DNA from: Minisyncoccota bacterium
GTDB taxonomy: Bacteria > Patescibacteriota > Minisyncoccia > UBA6257 > 2-01-FULL-56-20
NCBI GenBank assembly: GCA_031291905.1
Contig: JARLIC010000107.1
Coordinates: 1 to 5,735, forward strand
DNA: 5,735 nucleotides
Direction: 5' to 3'
The translations under genes and the position numbers were made by a program. Shown here one piece after another: positions 4,838 through 5,735 of this stretch (position 1 is the first letter of the stretch; every line of letters begins with the position of its first letter). Below the pieces are notes generated by a model that saw only the letters and a program-made list of their open reading frames with translations, ran no database searches and was not told the origin of the DNA.

Positions 4838-4866
4838 TGGAAAATAAAACACCGATACGATATAAG
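4838..4866 (+). promoter_or_regulatory. Candidate cobO-pyrD promoter
   Basis: TGGAAA (4838-4843, four of six -35 bases), a 17-bp spacer and TATAAG (4861-4866, five of six) would start transcription near 4873 and give cobO a leader of about 130 nt. The perfect TATAAT at 4797-4802 is an alternative but lacks a -35 at a normal distance. Confidence 0.35.
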
Positions 4867-4993
4867 TCGCATTTTATATGGACAATTTGGGGTTTATCAT
4901 CATGCACAATCGGAAAAATATCCTGGTGATATCTTACGAAATGCCTGTTTCGTTACTATGCGGCATTGAACAATTCCTTTTTGGCGGGAAAAT

Positions 4994-4998
4994 GGAGG
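4994..4998 (+). promoter_or_regulatory. Shine-Dalgarno sequence of cobO
   Basis: GGAGG lies 7 nt before the ATG at 5006 and fixes that start. It is the only clear, correctly spaced ribosome binding site in the window, in contrast to the leaderless-looking genes on the left. Confidence 0.8.
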
Positions 4999-5005
4999 AA
5001 CGCTC

Positions 5006-5539
5006 ATGTTCATGGTCTTTACCGGTAATGGGAAGGGGAAAACGACGGCCGCCATAGGCCAGGCCATCCGCGCGCTCGGGGACGGGAAAAGAGTGTTTAT
5101 GACCCAGTTCATCAAAAGCACGGGCTATCCGAGCGGGGAGGACGGTATGCTCCCTCAAATGACCTCCCGGACCGGCGGGCTCATGCACTTCGAGAAGGGC
5201 GGCCTTGGTTTTGTGGGTATCCTGGGCGATAAGCTGCCTTTTGAGGAGCATTGCGCGGCGGCGGTGACCACGCTTGCAAGGGCAAAGGAGGCGATGCTCT
5301 CCGGGAAGTACGACCTTGTTATCCTTGACGAGGTCAATGTCGCGCTGGACCTCAAGTTGATAGACCTCCCGGCCGCACTGGCGTTCCTGGACGCCGTTCC
5401 CGCGTCCGTAGACGTCATTTTTACGGGGCGCTACGCCCACTCGGAGGTCCTTTTCCGCGCCGACCTTGCCACGCGCTGCGAGGAGCTGAGCCATCCCTAC
5501 CGGGGCGGAGAAAAAGCGAGAAAAGGAGTAGAATACTAG
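5006..5539 (+). CDS. cobO: Cob(I)alamin adenosyltransferase (CobO/BtuR type)
   Basis: The 177-residue enzyme transfers the 5'-deoxyadenosyl group of ATP to the cobalt of reduced cobalamin, making adenosylcobalamin. It begins directly at the P-loop: VFTGNGKGKTTAA, with GNGKGKTT at 7-14, the form typical of CobO/BtuR and different from the PduO and EutT types. The Walker B-like DLVILDEVN (103-111) and TGRYAHSEVL (140-149; usually TGRxAPxEL) follow in order, and the protein ends ARKGVEY, close to the family ending ARxGIEF. It lacks the roughly 30-residue N-terminal extension of E. coli BtuR. No other corrin-pathway gene is visible, so cobalamin salvage rather than synthesis is the simplest role here. 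It is divergent from nrdJ, whose product needs the cofactor, and its stop lies 4 nt before pyrD, implying co-transcription. Confidence 0.93.
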   Translation: MFMVFTGNGKGKTTAAIGQAIRALGDGKRVFMTQFIKSTGYPSGEDGMLPQMTSRTGGLMHFEKGGLGFVGILGDKLPFEEHCAAAVTTLARAKEAMLSGKYDLVILDEVNVALDLKLIDLPAALAFLDAVPASVDVIFTGRYAHSEVLFRADLATRCEELSHPYRGGEKARKGVEY

Positions 5540-5543
5540 GACA

Positions 5544-5735
5544 ATGTACGAGTATTTCCTGAAGCCGATCCTTTTTCGCTTCGATCCGGAGCACATGCAC
5601 GATCTTTTCGTGTGGTTGGGCGAAAAACTGGGTATGACCGTACCCGGAAGGGCGATCGTGGGCCTTTTTTGCCGCTACGGCCACCCCTCGCTCCGTACGA
5701 ACGTGGCAGGGATCGATTTTGAGAACCCTATCGGC
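5544..5735 (+). CDS. pyrD: Dihydroorotate dehydrogenase, class 2, N-terminal part
   Basis: The first 64 codons are present and the gene runs off the window. The start MYEYFLKPILFRFDPEHMHD matches the N-terminal amphipathic helices of quinone-dependent class 2 enzymes, whose signature is LLFxLDPExAHD. VAGIDFENPIG at the window end is the first strand of the FMN-binding barrel (family VxGxxFxNPVG). Class 2 PyrD is membrane-associated and oxidises dihydroorotate to orotate, passing electrons to quinone. The active-site serine and FMN ligands lie beyond the window. It follows cobO after 4 nt. AGGA (5538-5541) is close to the ATG, and AAAAGGAG (5521-5528) is 15 nt upstream. A TAGAAT (5529-5534) inside the cobO end could add an internal promoter. 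Both this gene and nrdJ serve nucleotide supply. Confidence 0.88.
   Translation, partial: MYEYFLKPILFRFDPEHMHDLFVWLGEKLGMTVPGRAIVGLFCRYGHPSLRTNVAGIDFENPIG

Larger units (their letters stand above)
4597..5005. other. 409-bp divergent intergenic region between nrdJ and cobO
   Basis: No convincing protein gene lies here. The nrdJ-proximal part (4597-4800) holds the candidate structured leader, an AT-rich palindrome and the nrdJ promoter. The cobO-proximal part (4800-5005) is AT-rich and contains several small hairpins: ATATAA/TTATAT (4860-4865/4874-4879), ATATC/GATAT (4918-4922/4928-4932) and ACGAAA/TTTCGT (4936-4941/4948-4953). A 13-codon frame at 4806-4847 and an approximately 50-codon frame from 4902 have no supporting signals. 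Confidence 0.7.

Noticed and set aside
4806..4847. 13-codon frame starting 3 nt after TATAAT (4797-4802).
   Set aside because: The ATG would lie upstream of the expected transcription start, there is no ribosome binding site, and the peptide has no recognisable feature.
4597..5005. Classical cobalamin riboswitch between cobO and nrdJ, expected from the gene content.
   Set aside because: I looked on both strands for the B12 box (GCCACTG) and the conserved core segments and found none. The foldable nrdJ leader is reported instead as an unclassified candidate.
4902..5057. Roughly 50-codon plus-strand frame overlapping the cobO start in another frame.
   Set aside because: No ribosome binding site. 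It runs into the P-loop coding region of cobO in a shifted frame, giving an arginine/proline-rich shadow end.

Overview
The window looks like bacterial chromosome of moderately high G+C content. Gene density is high, genes are small, and strands alternate. Protein style points towards the Candidate Phyla Radiation (Patescibacteria): a small two-helix membrane protein, a class II ribonucleotide reductase with an N-terminal ATP cone, and start codons placed almost directly on promoters. That placement is an inference, because no ribosomal or other marker gene is present.

Layout. (1) 1-63 is the end of an HU-type DNA-binding protein gene, followed by a strong hairpin. (2) 184-651 encodes an unrecognised two-helix membrane protein. 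(3) 671-937 holds a long inverted repeat, a tRNA-Arg(GCG) gene, and a second copy of that tRNA's 3' end together with its terminator, resembling a site-specific recombination scar. (4) 936-1571 (minus) encodes a coiled-coil protein with 13 uninterrupted heptads. (5) 1704-2216 (plus) encodes a four-helix DUF2127-type membrane protein, diverging from the coiled-coil gene. (6) 2278-4596 (minus) is a complete adenosylcobalamin-dependent ribonucleotide reductase gene (nrdJ); a terminator at 2220-2242 separates it from the convergent DUF2127 gene. (7) 4597-5005 is a 409-bp divergent intergenic region with promoters for both sides and a foldable nrdJ leader. (8) 5006-5539 is a cob(I)alamin adenosyltransferase gene (cobO/btuR type), followed after 4 nt by the start of pyrD (class 2 dihydroorotate dehydrogenase), which runs off the end.

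How the genes work together. The right half forms a coherent nucleotide block. CobO attaches the adenosyl group to cobalamin, making the cofactor that NrdJ uses to start its radical reaction, and PyrD contributes to pyrimidine synthesis. The divergent nrdJ/cobO layout puts cofactor supply and cofactor user on one regulatory region.

Most notable: a leader upstream of nrdJ (minus strand, about 4753-4644) that can fold into a closed multi-stem domain and is followed by a short reading frame overlapping the nrdJ start as ATGA; three genes with exactly 6 nt between a -10 hexamer and the start codon, suggesting leaderless mRNAs; and the tRNA 3'-end/terminator duplication. All RNA-structure and promoter calls were made by eye.
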